DNA of 64,000 nucleotides from Chlorogloeopsis sp. ULAP01 (GCF_030381805.1 NZ_JAUDRH010000002.1:310001-374000), one strand, 5' to 3'; positions 43,654 through 53,509 are shown, counted from the stretch's first letter. Program-made: numbers and translations. Notes: a model not told the origin generated them from the sequence alone.

Positions 43654-45189
43654 CTAACTCTTTAGTCTTTCTGGTAGGCAATCTTGTCGAATTAAATCTT
43701 CATAAGTTTCGCGTTGCAAAATTAAATTTGCTTCGCCATTCGCCACTACAACAGCTGCCGGTCGAGACAAGCGATTGTAATTAGATGCCATACTGTAATT
43801 GTAAGCACCAGTTGCCATGACTACGAGAATATCTCCAGGTTCCGTTTTAGGCAACTGGGCATTTTTAATCACGATGTCCCCAGATTCACAATGTTTTCCA
43901 GCAATTGTGACTGTTTTTGTACAAGGATCTGACATCCGATTGGAAACCACTACACGATACACTGATTGATAAGTAATTGGACGGGGATTATCAGACATAC
44001 CCCCATCAACGGCAACGTAGGTACGAATATCAGGAATTTCTTTGGATGAGCCGATAGTGTATGCTGTGACGCACGCATTAGCAATTAGCGATCGCCCTGG
44101 TTCGCACAGTAATTTCGGCAAAGGTAAATTTTCTTCTGTACAAGCGGCTTGAATGACTTCACAAATCGGCTTTACCCATTCTTCAATGCTGGGAGGATCG
44201 TCTGATTCTATATACTTAACTCCTAAACCACCGCCGACATTTAATTCTGTAATCGACAGCCCATAATTAGCAGCTTTACTCAACCACTGCACCATCACAG
44301 CAGCTAAATCCTGATGGGGTTGACGTTCAAATATCTGGGAACCAATATGAGCGTGTAAACCTACGCAATTGAGGGCTGATTGGTTACTGACAAAAGTAAA
44401 TAAGTCATCCAAATCGCCCGGATCAAAACCAAATTTACTATCTAGGTGTCCGGTGCGGATATATTCGTGGGTGTGACACTCAATCCCTGGAGTCAATCGC
44501 AGCATGATGCGGATGGGGGAAGAAGACGCAAAGACAGAGAGACGCGGTGAGTCCAGCACTGCGGGAGGGTTTCCCTCCGCAGGTGACTGGCAAACCCGTA
44601 AGGGTGACGCGGAGAGAGAACTATTCCCCGTGTCCCCGTGTCCCCTTGTCCCCCCATCCTCTTCCCCTACTAACTCCACTAAAGTCCGCAATTCATACCA
44701 GTTGTCTACGACAATCGTGCAACCACACTGAATTGCCAAAAGTAATTCTTGGCGTGATTTGTTATTTCCGTGGAAGTAAATCTTCTCTGGACTCAAGCCT
44801 GCACTTAGGGCAGTATAAAGCTCGCCTCCCGATACAACATCAATTCCCAAACCTTCGGATGCAGCGATCGCGCAAACTGCTAAACAACTCCATGCTTTGG
44901 AAGCATATAGTACCTGAGCTTCACCTTGATAGTAACGCTGGAAACTTTCACGATACTGACGGCAAGCAGTTCGCAGGGTTTCTTCATCCAAAATATATAA
45001 CGGTGTACCAAACTTTTGCACTAAAGTCGTCACATCACAACCACCTATTTCTAGATGATCTTGATGATTAATTTTGGCACTCAGCGGTAAAAGTCCTTGA
45101 TTGGGTGAAAGATTTACGTTGTTAGTGCTTGTTGACGATAAATACTGACGACCAGAAAGTTGAACTCCAGCAGGCTGAGTCGATACCAT
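43654..45189 (-). CDS. lysA: Diaminopimelate decarboxylase with in-frame repeat insertion
   Basis: The last step of lysine synthesis, PLP-dependent. The PLP lysine is Lys98 in LYASKAWSCLA. Other motifs are HGNNKSRQEL, HAHIGSQIFE, NVGGGLGVKY, CEPGRSLIANA and the C-terminal CESGDI and MATGAYNYSMASNYN. The product is 511 residues against about 420-465 usual. An extra, low-complexity segment (about residues 175-225) containing GDTGNSSLSASPLRVCQSPA interrupts the barrel between VDNWYELRTLVELV and IRIMLRLTPG. The site is a surface loop, so the enzyme probably still works. Confidence 0.95.
   Translation of the reverse strand: MVSTQPAGVQLSGRQYLSSTSTNNVNLSPNQGLLPLSAKINHQDHLEIGGCDVTTLVQKFGTPLYILDEETLRTACRQYRESFQRYYQGEAQVLYASKAWSCLAVCAIAASEGLGIDVVSGGELYTALSAGLSPEKIYFHGNNKSRQELLLAIQCGCTIVVDNWYELRTLVELVGEEDGGTRGHGDTGNSSLSASPLRVCQSPAEGNPPAVLDSPRLSVFASSSPIRIMLRLTPGIECHTHEYIRTGHLDSKFGFDPGDLDDLFTFVSNQSALNCVGLHAHIGSQIFERQPHQDLAAVMVQWLSKAANYGLSITELNVGGGLGVKYIESDDPPSIEEWVKPICEVIQAACTEENLPLPKLLCEPGRSLIANACVTAYTIGSSKEIPDIRTYVAVDGGMSDNPRPITYQSVYRVVVSNRMSDPCTKTVTIAGKHCESGDIVIKNAQLPKTEPGDILVVMATGAYNYSMASNYNRLSRPAAVVVANGEANLILQRETYEDLIRQDCLPERLKS
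44515..44668. repeat. Interspersed repeat inserted in frame in lysA
   Basis: About 150 bases of GA/CT-rich sequence with a palindromic core (GGGAGGGTTTCCCTCCGCAG, then GTGACTGGCAAACCCG) flanked by CCCCGTGTCCCCGTG tracts. The composition matches intergenic repeats at 57060-57180 and 41470-41610, not lysA. It keeps the reading frame. Confidence 0.75.
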
Positions 45190-45577
45190 AACTATTAAGA
45201 GTTGTCCTTGTTATTTTACTTACAGGCTTAAGCGGGTCTCGTGATTCCCAGTTTACCGAATAACGTGCTTTTTCGCCCCTGCCTTTCGGCATTGAATAAG
45301 GGTGTAGGGGTTTGCGGGTGTAGAGGGTGTAGGTGAATTCATTGTTGTTACAAAGAAAGGGAACAGGGAACAGGGAATAGGGAACAGAATGTGTCTTGTT
45401 CTCTGTTCCCCAAAAAAATGCGCGTTCTGGGTTTAAAGCCCAGTCAGAAAAAAGAATTGTTTTGTCTGGCGTTGCCCGAAAAACAAAGCGTCCTTGTTTC
45501 AATCCCACGCTTTTAAGCATGGGTTTCCCTGTTCCCTCTGAAACCTTTCTTTGATGCTGTAGACTTAACCAAAAAGT
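45190..45577. other. lysA-rimI divergent spacer with repeats
   Basis: About 390 bases with direct repeats (GGGAACAGGGAACAGGGAAT type) and a small palindrome CCCACGCTTTTAAGCATGGG near 45506-45525, which resembles ends of small IS200/IS605-derived elements. No gene is supported. Confidence 0.45.
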
Positions 45578-46132
45578 GTGAGCAAATTCAAACTAGAACT
45601 GAAATCATTAACAACAGCAGATTTAGGTGCTGTATTGGAACTGGACAAAGCCTGCTTTGGTGGTCTTTGGACAATGGAAGCATACCAAAGAGAAATAGAC
45701 AGTCCCAATAGCATCTTACTTGGTTTGTTTTCGCCTTTATTTCCGCAAAAGTTAGTGGCAATGGGCTGTTTTTGGTCAATTTTAGAGGAAGCCCATATTA
45801 CAATTTTGGCAGTTCATCCCCAATACCAAGGTCAAGCTTTGGGGCAGGCTATGCTGTATTCTCTACTCCAGACGTCTTGTGAGTGCGGCAGCGAACGAGC
45901 AACCCTCGAAGTCAGAGTTTCCAACCAAGCTGCTATTTCTCTGTATCAGAAATTCGGCTTCAAAGTTGCTGGACGGCGACGACGTTACTATAAAGATAAC
46001 GATGAAGATGCGCTGATTCTGTGGCTGGGGGGTTTGCAATCTCCAGAATTTCAAGAAACTTTGCACTACTTACACGCCCTGATTAGCGATCGCCTCAATA
46101 ATTTTTCTTGGGATTTAGCCAATCTTCGTTAG
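45578..46132 (+). CDS. rimI: Ribosomal-protein-alanine N-acetyltransferase (RimI-like GNAT)
   Basis: A 184-residue GNAT acetyltransferase with a GTG start. The acetyl-CoA-binding motif A is ILAVHPQYQGQALGQAMLYS (about residues 71-90). ATLEVRVSNQAAISLYQKFG (about 107-126) and FKVAGRRRRYY follow, typical of RimI. Probably acetylates an N-terminal alanine of ribosomal protein S18. Specificity for other N-termini is possible. Confidence 0.88.
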   Translation: MSKFKLELKSLTTADLGAVLELDKACFGGLWTMEAYQREIDSPNSILLGLFSPLFPQKLVAMGCFWSILEEAHITILAVHPQYQGQALGQAMLYSLLQTSCECGSERATLEVRVSNQAAISLYQKFGFKVAGRRRRYYKDNDEDALILWLGGLQSPEFQETLHYLHALISDRLNNFSWDLANLR

Positions 46133-46608
46133 AGATGCAGTTAACTGTGCCTAGATCACCGATAATAGTCAATAGGGATTAGTTACTATTAGCTATAGAC
46201 TGTTAATAAAATCCTGCAAGCATTGAGCAATTATTTCTATGCTTGAGTGTCTCACGGTGAGTTATGACTTTTTTAACTCTACTTAAACTCTACTTAATTG
46301 TTATTTTTCCTCCTATGTCTTATAAAAAATTATAATAGTGTTCAAAACAAGATTGACAAATGCAAAGTTTTATAGTATATACTTTACTTTTGGGATTGAT
46401 TTCGCAATCTCGTAAATCCAGAATTTTTGTTGGTAATTAATTTCCCCAAACGCAGTCAATTCAAGCTCCTCAGTACACAGTTCACAAAAAATAATAAATA
46501 GTTAGTAGTTCCCATAAACCTGGGCGATCCCTGATTGTATGTCTATTTCTTTATACAGACATCCAATCGATTTTGCTGTGCTAAAATCAGCGTACCGGCA
46601 CGACGCAG
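46133..46608. other. Upstream region of clpC
   Basis: About 475 AT-rich bases between rimI and clpC, presumably with the clpC promoter and leader. No ORF, clear operator or hairpin was recognised. Confidence 0.4.
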
Positions 46609-46626
46609 GTGATGGGAAACAATGCC

Positions 46627-49095
46627 ATGTTTGAACGCTTCACAGAAAAAGCCATTAAGGTAATCATGCTAGCCCAGGAAGAGGCACGCCGCCTGGGACA
46701 CAATTTTGTGGGTACCGAGCAGATCCTCCTGGGTCTGATTGGAGAAGGTACCGGAGTGGCGGCCAAGGTGCTGAAATCCATGGGCGTCAATCTTAAAGAC
46801 GCTCGGATTGAAGTAGAAAAAATCATAGGCCGGGGTTCAGGCTTTGTAGCCGTGGAAATTCCGTTTACGCCACGGGCAAAGCGAGTTCTGGAACTATCCT
46901 TGGAAGAAGCGCGCCAATTAGGGCATAACTATATAGGTACCGAGCATCTGCTGTTGGGCCTGATCCGAGAAGGGGAAGGTGTAGCAGCCAGGGTACTAGA
47001 AAACCTGGGCGTGGATCTCTCTAAGGTAAGAACTCAAGTCATTCGGATGTTGGGAGAAACCGCTGAGGTGAGTGCCGGTGGGCAACCTCGTGGCAACAAG
47101 ACCCCGACTTTAGATGAATTTGGCTCGAATTTGACCCAAATGGCATTGGACGGCAAGCTCGATCCAGTGGTGGGACGCGCCAAAGAAATTGAGCGGGTGA
47201 TTCAGATTTTGGGTCGCCGCACAAAAAACAATCCCGTACTAATTGGGGAACCAGGGGTTGGTAAAACCGCGATCGCTGAAGGTTTAGCGCAGCGTATTGC
47301 CAACAAAGATGTCCCCGACATCCTGGAAGAAAAACGCGTAGTTACTTTAGATATTGGTTTACTAGTAGCAGGAACAAAATATCGAGGTGAATTTGAAGAA
47401 CGCCTGAAGAAAATCATGGATGAAATTCGGCAGGCGGGAAATGTAATTTTAGTAATAGATGAGGTACACACCTTAATTGGTGCAGGTGCGGCAGAAGGCG
47501 CGATTGATGCGGCAAATATCCTCAAGCCAGCTTTGGCAAGAGGTGAGTTGCAGTGTATTGGAGCCACAACCCTAGATGAATACCGCAAACACATTGAGCG
47601 GGATGCAGCCCTAGAACGCCGTTTCCAACCAGTGATGGTCGGTGAACCTACGGTGGATGAAACTATAGAAATTTTACGCGGGCTACGCGATCGCTACGAG
47701 CAACACCATAAGCTAAAGATTTCCGACGAAGCTTTGATTGCAGCAGCGAAATTATCTGACCGTTATATCAGCGATCGCTATCTGCCGGACAAAGCGATCG
47801 ACTTGATTGACGAAGCAGGAAGCCGGGTACGTTTGATTAACTCCCAACTGCCACCCGCAGCCAAGGAATTGGACAAAGAACTGCGCCAGATTTTGAAGGA
47901 AAAAGACGATGCAGTTCGCGCCCAAGACTTTGACCGAGCTGGAGAACTGCGCGATCGCGAAATGGAAATCAAAGCCGAAATTCGCGCGATCGCTCAAAGC
48001 AAATCCAATGGTGGTCGCAATGATGGTGATGAACCTGTCGTTAACGAAGAAGACATTGCCCACATTGTCGCTTCCTGGACAGGAGTACCGGTGAACAAAC
48101 TCACCGAATCCGAGTCCGAAAAGCTGCTACACATGGAAGAAACCTTGCACCAGCGCCTAATTGGTCAAGAAGACGCTGTGAAGGCAGTTTCGCGGGCAAT
48201 TCGTCGCGCTCGTGTCGGCTTGAAGAATCCCAACCGACCCATCGCCAGCTTTGTCTTCTCCGGGCCTACTGGTGTAGGTAAAACCGAGTTGGCAAAATCA
48301 TTGGCATCTTACTTCTTCGGTTCTGAAGAAGCGATGATCCGCTTAGATATGTCCGAATACATGGAGCGTCACACCGTTTCCAAGCTGATTGGTTCGCCTC
48401 CAGGCTATGTCGGTTACAACGAAGGCGGTCAATTGACAGAAGCAGTACGTCGCCGTCCTTACACCGTGGTGCTATTTGACGAAATCGAAAAAGCGCACCC
48501 CGATGTATTCAATATGCTGCTGCAAATTCTAGAAGATGGTCGCTTAACTGATGCCAAAGGTCGCACGGTAGACTTCAAGAACACCTTGCTGATCTTGACT
48601 TCCAACATCGGTTCTAAGGTAATTGAAAAAGGCGGCGGCGGAATCGGCTTCGAGTTTGCTGAAGACCAAAGCGAACAGCAATACAACCGCATTAAGTCTT
48701 TGGTGAACGAAGAACTCAAACAGTACTTCCGTCCAGAATTCCTCAACCGTCTGGATGAAATTATCGTCTTCCGTCAACTGAGCAAGGAAGAGGTAATGCA
48801 AATTGCCGACATCATGCTCAAAGAAGTATTCGGTCGCCTCACCGAAAAAGGCATTACTTTGGAAGTGAGCGATCGCTTCAAGGAACGCCTACTGCAAGAG
48901 GGTTACAACCCCAGCTACGGTGCAAGACCTTTACGTCGGGCAATTATGCGCTTGCTTGAAGATAGCTTGGCAGAAGAAATTCTCTCCGGTCGTGTTAAGG
49001 AAGGGGATACTGCGATCGTTGATGTGGATGAAAGCGGTACTGTAACGGTAAGACCAGAACAGCGCCGGGAATTGATGACTCCCGGTGTGGAGTAA
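46627..49095 (+). CDS. clpC: ATP-dependent Clp protease ATPase subunit ClpC
   Basis: An AAA+ unfoldase that feeds ClpP. An 822-residue product is given from the ATG at 46627 (MFERFTEKAIKVIMLAQEEA). Six further codons from 46609 are possible but not typical. In order: a double Clp N-domain (1-145), AAA1 with GEPGVGKTAIAEGLA and VILVIDEVHTLIGAGA, a middle coiled domain with a UVR motif (about 415-450, AVRAQDFDRAGELRDREMEI), AAA2 with SGPTGVGKTELAKSLA, and the C-terminal D2-small domain. The IGF-type ClpP loop is represented by GGGGIGFEF. Essential in cyanobacteria studied. Confidence 0.97.
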   Translation: MFERFTEKAIKVIMLAQEEARRLGHNFVGTEQILLGLIGEGTGVAAKVLKSMGVNLKDARIEVEKIIGRGSGFVAVEIPFTPRAKRVLELSLEEARQLGHNYIGTEHLLLGLIREGEGVAARVLENLGVDLSKVRTQVIRMLGETAEVSAGGQPRGNKTPTLDEFGSNLTQMALDGKLDPVVGRAKEIERVIQILGRRTKNNPVLIGEPGVGKTAIAEGLAQRIANKDVPDILEEKRVVTLDIGLLVAGTKYRGEFEERLKKIMDEIRQAGNVILVIDEVHTLIGAGAAEGAIDAANILKPALARGELQCIGATTLDEYRKHIERDAALERRFQPVMVGEPTVDETIEILRGLRDRYEQHHKLKISDEALIAAAKLSDRYISDRYLPDKAIDLIDEAGSRVRLINSQLPPAAKELDKELRQILKEKDDAVRAQDFDRAGELRDREMEIKAEIRAIAQSKSNGGRNDGDEPVVNEEDIAHIVASWTGVPVNKLTESESEKLLHMEETLHQRLIGQEDAVKAVSRAIRRARVGLKNPNRPIASFVFSGPTGVGKTELAKSLASYFFGSEEAMIRLDMSEYMERHTVSKLIGSPPGYVGYNEGGQLTEAVRRRPYTVVLFDEIEKAHPDVFNMLLQILEDGRLTDAKGRTVDFKNTLLILTSNIGSKVIEKGGGGIGFEFAEDQSEQQYNRIKSLVNEELKQYFRPEFLNRLDEIIVFRQLSKEEVMQIADIMLKEVFGRLTEKGITLEVSDRFKERLLQEGYNPSYGARPLRRAIMRLLEDSLAEEILSGRVKEGDTAIVDVDESGTVTVRPEQRRELMTPGVE

Positions 49096-49132
49096 ATTTT
49101 AGATTTAAAATCTAGAATTTAAAATTTGAAAG

Positions 49133-49166
49133 CGGTAGAAGGTGAAAGTCTTCTACCGTTTTTATT
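49133..49166 (+). terminator. Terminator after clpC
   Basis: A 9-bp stem (CGGTAGAAG at 49133-49141 and CTTCTACCG at 49150-49158), an 8-base loop and TTTTTATTT. Confidence 0.85.
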
Positions 49167-49196
49167 TATAGAATTATTTTCATTAACGCTAACAAG

Positions 49197-49523
49197 CTAC
49201 ATCCGCGACAGAACAGCTACCTTGGATAGCTTGTCTTGATTCAACCCTTCGAGTTCGTTCAGAGCTAACCAGCCTTCTTTGATCAATTCAGCAAAGACAA
49301 AGAGCAGAACGGAGTATTGGTAGTCATACTTGCCCTCAACTTCATGCCTTTTAGCACTCAAGAAATCGTGCAACCGCCAGAGATCACCCAAGTCCACAAG
49401 CGTAGTTGCTTGCTTTTGAACTTGTTTGAGCAAAGCATCAATTTCTCTTTTATAGGCTTGTTCAAAGGCAGTTCTAGCTATCTTCTTCTCGATGTCCGTC
49501 CACTCAGTTTCACTTGCTTGCAT
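49197..49523 (-). CDS. frp: Fluorescence recovery protein
   Basis: FRP binds the C-terminal domain of active, red OCP, speeds its return to the orange form and detaches it from the phycobilisome. The 108-residue all-helical protein matches the family along its length: the RTAFEQAYKREIDALLKQVQ helix, DLWRLHDFLSAKRHEVEGKY and DYQYSVLLFVFAELIKEGWL, with the conserved Trp, Asp, His and Arg cluster. It lies 130 bases downstream of ocp on the same strand, as in other cyanobacteria. Confidence 0.95.
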   Translation of the reverse strand: MQASETEWTDIEKKIARTAFEQAYKREIDALLKQVQKQATTLVDLGDLWRLHDFLSAKRHEVEGKYDYQYSVLLFVFAELIKEGWLALNELEGLNQDKLSKVAVLSRM

Positions 49524-49653
49524 GATTCAACCTGAAATTTGTGCCGTAGTTATTTGGTTAAAGTCTTTTGTTTTTCTAGAGTAATTGAGCGCTCTGTTAA
49601 CCAAAAGCGCTCAATTTATGATCATCGTCAATTTAGTTATTTCTATTGTCTGC

Positions 49654-50613
49654 CTAGCGAACTAGGTTCAAAAGTTCTTTGGGAGAAGCTAACAAGTCAA
49701 TGGCTACAAAAAATATCTTACCTTCAGGATTGAGCAAAAACCGCCAAGCCATGTTCATGCCCACTGCTGCGCCAAACCAAGGGGTTTGAACTTTGCCCGT
49801 CACTTTCACTTGAGTATAGCCATCTTCTGCGGGTTCAGAGATACCCCGCTCTGGGAGCAAATTGAGATTTTGGCATTCTTCTCGGAAGAACCGCAAGATC
49901 GCATCTTTGCCCACGATTGGTCTTTGAAAAGGAGGCTGCAAAGCGCCGTCTGGTACGAATAGCTTGATCAGTTCATCAAAGTCATTTGCATTCAAGTTGT
50001 TCATGTAGTTCAACACGGTTGGGTTGTTGATACCTTGAATAGTGACTTGAGTACGTTGAGACTTTTCTTTAGGCGGAACTACAGGTTCAGAAATTTTGGT
50101 GTAGCTGCCTAGTTTATTGACATCAAACCCCATGTCCACAACGGAGTTCCGCAAGACGGTGATCTGTTGACCTTGATCCAAGGCTTTGAGAGTTTCCAAT
50201 ACAGCTTTAGCATTAGCTGATAGTTGATAGCCAGCTGGAATTGGCGCAACAATGCCTTGCTCCATCCATTCCCCAAGCTGATTCCAGAAACCTAGCTTAA
50301 TATTAGGTGACCAAGTAGCATAGGTACGGCAAATGGGCGTATCTGCGTGGTTTGCAAGATCGCACATAACCTGAGTTTGTTCAGGAAAAGTCATTTGCTT
50401 GATTTGGTTCAGGATTCCTTCTGCAAACTGCATACTGGCTGCACCAGGAGCAGCAACGGTAATGGTTTTACCCATCTCCAAGAAAGCGAACCATGTCCAT
50501 GCCAGTTGATCTTCGGCGCTGAGTTGGTTGAATCGAGCGGTTAGAGCTGGTACGGCATCCGCCGACAGTGTATTGGGGAAAATGCCACGGGCAGAGTCGA
50601 TAGTAATTGCCAT
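49654..50613 (-). CDS. ocp: Orange carotenoid protein (OCP1 type)
   Basis: A blue-light-activated quencher of phycobilisome energy that binds a ketocarotenoid. The 319-residue protein has the all-helical N-terminal domain (about 15-165) and an NTF2-like C-terminal domain (about 197-315). Arg155 and the carotenoid-keto ligands Tyr203 and Trp290 (Tyr201 and Trp288 of the Synechocystis protein) are present, as is Trp110. Position 44, Tyr in Synechocystis, is Phe here (WFAFLEMGKT). With frp beside it, this is a complete OCP1-type photoprotection unit. Confidence 0.97.
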   Translation of the reverse strand: MAITIDSARGIFPNTLSADAVPALTARFNQLSAEDQLAWTWFAFLEMGKTITVAAPGAASMQFAEGILNQIKQMTFPEQTQVMCDLANHADTPICRTYATWSPNIKLGFWNQLGEWMEQGIVAPIPAGYQLSANAKAVLETLKALDQGQQITVLRNSVVDMGFDVNKLGSYTKISEPVVPPKEKSQRTQVTIQGINNPTVLNYMNNLNANDFDELIKLFVPDGALQPPFQRPIVGKDAILRFFREECQNLNLLPERGISEPAEDGYTQVKVTGKVQTPWFGAAVGMNMAWRFLLNPEGKIFFVAIDLLASPKELLNLVR

Positions 50614-50950
50614 ATTAGAGAACTACCTCACTAAGTTTTCAACTGACCCAACGTGGAGCAAGACATCTGTAGTTTACAGTTGTGCTCTCAAACCAAAATA
50701 TCACAAATGTTTACAAAAAAATAATTTTCTTTACATTTGACTCAGAAATCTAGTTCCATTAGAGTTGGCAATACCTAAAAAGGCTGGCAAAACAAGCGTT
50801 TGAGCTTAGAACCCCACAACTTTTAGTCATGAGAGTATATAAGAGTATGTAAATATAAATATCAGTCTTATTAAAGAAATTAGTCTTAAGAGAGGTGTAC
50901 TTATTATTAAATTGTTACTAGATTTTAGGTATTTTCCTACTCAACTAACT
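50614..50950. other. ocp upstream region
   Basis: About 335 AT-rich bases between divergent ocp and the DUF3096 gene. Both promoters must lie here. No operator was recognised. Confidence 0.4.
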
Positions 50951-51136
50951 ATGTTTGATTTGCCAATTTTACTTGCCCAACAAACTACTACTGTTCAGGT
51001 AGGTATTAATATTAATGGAATTGTTGCTTTAATAGCAGGAATACTAATTCTTATACTTCCCAGACTGCTTAACTACATTGTGGCAATATATTTGATAATT
51101 ATTGGATTAGTACAGATTTTTAATCTTCGTATTTAA
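50951..51136 (+). CDS. DUF3096-type small membrane protein
   Basis: A 61-residue protein from ATG 50951 (MFDLPILLAQQTTTVQVGIN). An ORF start 39 bases upstream is open but less typical. Two adjoining hydrophobic helices (GIVALIAGILILILPRLLNY and IVAIYLIIIGLVQIF) match the small DUF3096 family. Function unknown. Confidence 0.72.
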   Translation: MFDLPILLAQQTTTVQVGININGIVALIAGILILILPRLLNYIVAIYLIIIGLVQIFNLRI

Positions 51137-51242
51137 ACTGGGCAAGTCAAATCAACAACCAGATTGAAAAGAACTGAGTTGCTATTGTTGTTTCATCTGT
51201 TATCAGCAACGCCACAACAGAGAACTGCAATGAGCCGTTAAT

Positions 51243-51530
51243 TTAGATCTCTATGTCTGCCTTACGAGCTACAATCCAACGGAAACAAACAGGCTTACCG
51301 TATTGCGATTCCATCTCATCTTCGGCATGAATAACGTTAAAGCCTATTTGCTGTACCAATTGAAGAAGAGAAGATTAGTATCACAATCAAAGTGCCTAAA
51401 AAACATAAGATGCCCCAACCAATCCGGTGATACGAAATCAGGGGAATCTCCAAAGCCCATTGTTGCCACCACCTTGAAATTGCTAGCGTCGAATTGTCTG
51501 CCGTTGTCTGTTCTACCCAATCCAAATCCT
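51243..51530 (-). pseudogene. Possible remnant of a SAM-dependent methyltransferase C-terminus
   Basis: On the minus strand one frame reads DNSTLAISRWWQQWALEIP, a second continues PDFVSPDWLGHLMF, and then a third gives VQQIGFNVIHAEDEMESQYG and KPVCFRWIVARKADIEI before a stop. Read together this resembles the C-terminal part of a methyltransferase with at least two frameshifts. No intact start or SAM motif remains. Confidence 0.4.
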
Positions 51531-51669
51531 CTGCTATTTGTGGTACATTTCATCCGTGTGCATTTAAAATTAACCAGAGAGAATACAGATGAACACAAAA
51601 ATCTATCTGTATTTACCTGCATAAATTGTGTCAGTCCATATGAATGTCGATTAATTTAAGTAGGACTAG

Positions 51670-52998
51670 ATGACAACCAGCAATACCCTTAGTTCCCTTC
51701 CTTTACCTCCTGGTAGTTATGGTTTGCCTTGGATTGGAGAAACTATACCGTTTTTAAACGATCCAGACTTTACCAAAAAGCGACAGCAAAAGTATGGTTC
51801 TGTCTTTAAAACTCAAGTATTTGGGCGTCCAACCTTAATTGTCACAGGTGCAGATGGGAACCGATTTCTATTCAGTAATGACAATAAATATTTTTCCAAT
51901 AATTGGCCTCGTAGCACAAAAACACTTTTAGGTACTGCATCTTTATCAGTTCAGAAAGGTACAGAACACCATAATCGCCGCAAACTGTTATCCCAAGCTT
52001 TTCAACCACGGGCTTTAGCTAGTTATGCCAGTACAATGGAGCAAATTACCCACCAATATCTAGATAGGTGGGAGAAACTCGGTACATTTGCCTGGTATCC
52101 AGAACTCAGGAATTATACTCTTGATACTGCCTGCAAATTACTTGTAGGTACTGATTCCGCTTCCCAAACCAAATTGGGTGAGTGGTACAAAACTTGGGTT
52201 GATGGTTTATTCAGCCTGCCAATAAATTTACCGTGGACTAACTTTGGTAAAGCGTTGCGTTGCCGAAAATTATTGCTCATTGAAATAGAAAAAATAGTCC
52301 GTCAACGTCAAGAAACCGGAAATTCTGTTCAGGATGCCTTAGAACTGCTGCTACAAGCAGAAGATGAAGAAGGTAAACGCCTCAGCCTTGATGAACTTAA
52401 AGATCAACTGCTAACCTTGCTATTTGCAGGTCATGAAACTCTGACATCGGCGCTGGCTTCGTTGTGTCTATTATTAGTACAAAATCCAGAGGTTTTGGCA
52501 ACTGCCCGTGCCGAACAACAGCAACTAGGTGTAGACATACCACTGACTTCAGAAAATCTCAAACAAATGACTTACCTGGAGCAAGTCTTGAAAGAAGTGT
52601 TGCGACTTATTCCTCCTGTAGGTGGTGGATTTCGCGAGGTGATTGAGCCTTGTGAATTTAATGGTTACTATATTCCTCAAGGCTGGTCTGTACTGTACCA
52701 GATTGGTAGAACCCATCAAGATAAAAGTATTTATCATCACCCAGAAGGATTCGATCCGGAACGTTTTAGTCTTGACAGGGTGGAAGACAAATCTAAGCCC
52801 TGCGGTTATATCCCCTTTGGTGGTGGGATACGAGAATGTTTGGGTAAGGAATTTGCGAAACTGGAAATGAAGATTTTTGCAGTTCTCTTGCTACGTCATT
52901 ATCAGTGGGAACTACTACCCGAACAGAACTTGGAAATGATTATGACCCCAACCCCTCATCCAAAAGATGGTTTAAAGGTAAAATTTCAAAGATTGTAA
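51670..52998 (+). CDS. Cytochrome P450 (CYP120-like)
   Basis: A soluble 442-residue P450. The proline-rich start is LPLPPGSYGLPWIGETIPFL. The I-helix oxygen-binding motif is LLFAGHETLTSALAS (about residues 254-268), the K-helix ExxR is in KEVLRLIPP, and the PERF-like motif is FDPERFSLDR. The heme loop is IPFGGGIRECLGKEFA (Cys near 392). It resembles the cyanobacterial CYP120 family, one member of which binds retinoids. Substrate not determined here. Redox partners are not nearby. Confidence 0.92.
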   Translation: MTTSNTLSSLPLPPGSYGLPWIGETIPFLNDPDFTKKRQQKYGSVFKTQVFGRPTLIVTGADGNRFLFSNDNKYFSNNWPRSTKTLLGTASLSVQKGTEHHNRRKLLSQAFQPRALASYASTMEQITHQYLDRWEKLGTFAWYPELRNYTLDTACKLLVGTDSASQTKLGEWYKTWVDGLFSLPINLPWTNFGKALRCRKLLLIEIEKIVRQRQETGNSVQDALELLLQAEDEEGKRLSLDELKDQLLTLLFAGHETLTSALASLCLLLVQNPEVLATARAEQQQLGVDIPLTSENLKQMTYLEQVLKEVLRLIPPVGGGFREVIEPCEFNGYYIPQGWSVLYQIGRTHQDKSIYHHPEGFDPERFSLDRVEDKSKPCGYIPFGGGIRECLGKEFAKLEMKIFAVLLLRHYQWELLPEQNLEMIMTPTPHPKDGLKVKFQRL

Positions 52999-53045
52999 AG
53001 AGCGATCGCTTTTATGGATAGGAAATCCATAGGAATTAAGAGTAT

Positions 53046-53300
53046 TTGAATATGGCAAAGCAAGATGCTCCACTCGCTGGAGAAGAACTGATTAAGGAAG
53101 TCTGTCGGCGGATTCGAGTTGCCCGCAGCTATTGGGATGCTCACAACAACGCTGCTTGCCGAGGTGAACGCGAGCGTGCGTTAGCCCTTTACAACACCTT
53201 AAGCAAAGAACAAAAACAGCAGATTCCGCAAGTGTTGCGAGTGTGGCTGCGCTATCGTAGTGAGAAATACTTTGGTAAACACCGAACAAAAAGAGAATAA
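53046..53300 (+). CDS. Hypothetical small cyanobacterial protein
   Basis: An 84-residue basic, helical protein with a distinctive core (ELIKEVCRRIRVARSYWDAH, then RGERERALALYNTLSKEQKQ, then IPQVLRVWLRYRSEKYFG). A second start at codon 3 (MAKQDAPL) is possible. Codon use and compactness suggest a real gene conserved in cyanobacteria, but I recognise no function. It lies 47 bases downstream of the P450 gene. Confidence 0.65.
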   Translation: MNMAKQDAPLAGEELIKEVCRRIRVARSYWDAHNNAACRGERERALALYNTLSKEQKQQIPQVLRVWLRYRSEKYFGKHRTKRE

Positions 53301-53509
53301 AGCTGATTAAATCGCAAGATTGAGCTTTTATATACAATATGATTTAAGGAAAGATTTAAGGAAATAACTATAGCACTACTTTTTTGTAGAAAAAGGGTCT
53401 TTGGTTATACTAAGACAATCTTTTAACAGCCAGAAAAAATGTGTTGATAGGTGTGTTTTTCGGCAAAAAACATACCACTCATAACTAAAAGCAAATTTCA
53501 AAACTTAAT

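Noticed and set aside
45480..45530. GTTTCAATCCC-like string suggesting a CRISPR repeat
   Set aside because: Only one copy, no spacers and no cas genes. It belongs to a small palindromic element.
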